Shown here: positions 63,731 through 64,000 of the stretch, one piece after another
Layout of the letters: each line of letters begins with the position of its first letter
Position numbering within the stretch: position 1 is the stretch's first letter
Assembly (NCBI RefSeq): GCF_004124235.1
Contig: NZ_CP032487.1
Location: 2,046,001 to 2,110,000 of the forward strand
DNA: 64,000 nt
DNA from: Yersinia hibernica
GTDB lineage: Bacteria > Pseudomonadota > Gammaproteobacteria > Enterobacterales > Enterobacteriaceae
Reading direction: 5' to 3'
Translations under genes and position numbers: made by a program
Notes under the pieces: generated by a model
What the model saw: the letters and a program-made list of their open reading frames with translations, nothing else
Databases searched by the model: none
What the model was told of the DNA's origin: nothing

Positions 63731-64000
63731 TTAATGATGTTGGAACGGGTATATCGCACCCAGATGGAGGATTCTCGTCAGCTCATCCAAGGCTTGCCGC
63801 CCTTCTTGCAGTAACTGCGGGTCAGCTAAGTCCTTAAATTGCAAACGATCGCGATAATGCTGGTCAATCCAATTATTCAGTGTAACAAACAGTGCCGGGG
63901 TCAGCATGACTCGGCTATTGACTGCCTGCAACTCTGTTTCATTGAGTGCAACACGTAGCCGCAAACAGGCCGGCCCACCGCCATTGCGCATACTTTCGCG
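63731..64000 (-). CDS. astB: N-succinylarginine dihydrolase AstB, C-terminal 89 residues (partial)
   Basis: The frame is open to the window edge and reads [17 protein letters not shown], then [20 protein letters not shown] and the end LGAIYPFQ, typical of AstB. The enzyme hydrolyses N2-succinylarginine to succinylornithine, ammonia and CO2. The N-terminal part lies outside the window. Confidence 0.92.
   Translation of the reverse strand, partial: RESMRNGGGPACLRLRVALNETELQAVNSRVMLTPALFVTLNNWIDQHYRDRLQFKDLADPQLLQEGRQALDELTRILHLGAIYPFQHH

Overview
The window looks like a piece of a Yersinia chromosome, most likely a species outside Y. pestis such as the enterocolitica group. This is inferred from gene order and from recalled protein similarity to Enterobacterales, not from a database search. 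It is about 64 kb of mostly conserved backbone and is cut at both ends: the 3' end of a pyruvate kinase gene on the left and the 3' end of astB on the right.

Layout. 1-5.2 kb: pykA end, lpxM, mepM, znuA and the divergent znuCB, with a Zur-type operator between znuA and znuC. 5.4-12.5 kb: a POT peptide transporter, ruvCAB, yebC, nudB, aspS. 13-21 kb: yecD, yecE, yecN, cmoAB (tRNA wobble uridine modification), cutC, yecM, argS. 21-29.6 kb: murJ, mviM, yceH, rimJ, mdtH, yceB, ycdYX, ghrA. 29.8-31.3 kb: two tRNA-Ser(GGA) genes flanking a secreted GDPD-fold protein that lacks key catalytic residues. 31.8-45.5 kb: dauA, kdsA, sirB1B2, prmC, prfA, hemA, and divergently lolB, ispE, prs, then ychH, pth, a small membrane protein of unknown function, and ychF.

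45.5-48.8 kb is a decayed accessory segment. It holds a P4-type integrase remnant, a serine recombinase remnant, an IS1-family element with its frameshift signal, and a glycosidase pseudogene that is 5' truncated and frameshifted. After it come actS (ygeR), an RpiB-like isomerase, zinT with its own Zur-type site, and a ribose-type sugar ABC transporter. 55.7-60.7 kb is a histidine utilisation cluster (hutDF, hutC, hutIG) with two matching HutC-type operators, but without hutH or hutU. The right end has a general porin gene broken by an in-frame stop, a 722-base AT-rich gap, astE and the end of astB.

Links between genes. ZnuABC imports zinc and ZinT is a periplasmic zinc chaperone, so two putative Zur sites define a zinc-starvation module that may include mepM. 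The hut and ast genes both degrade amino acids to glutamate. I found no CRISPR array, phage structural genes, toxin-antitoxin system or recognisable defence system. The most unusual items are the GDPD-like protein between the two tRNA genes, the decayed island and the broken porin.
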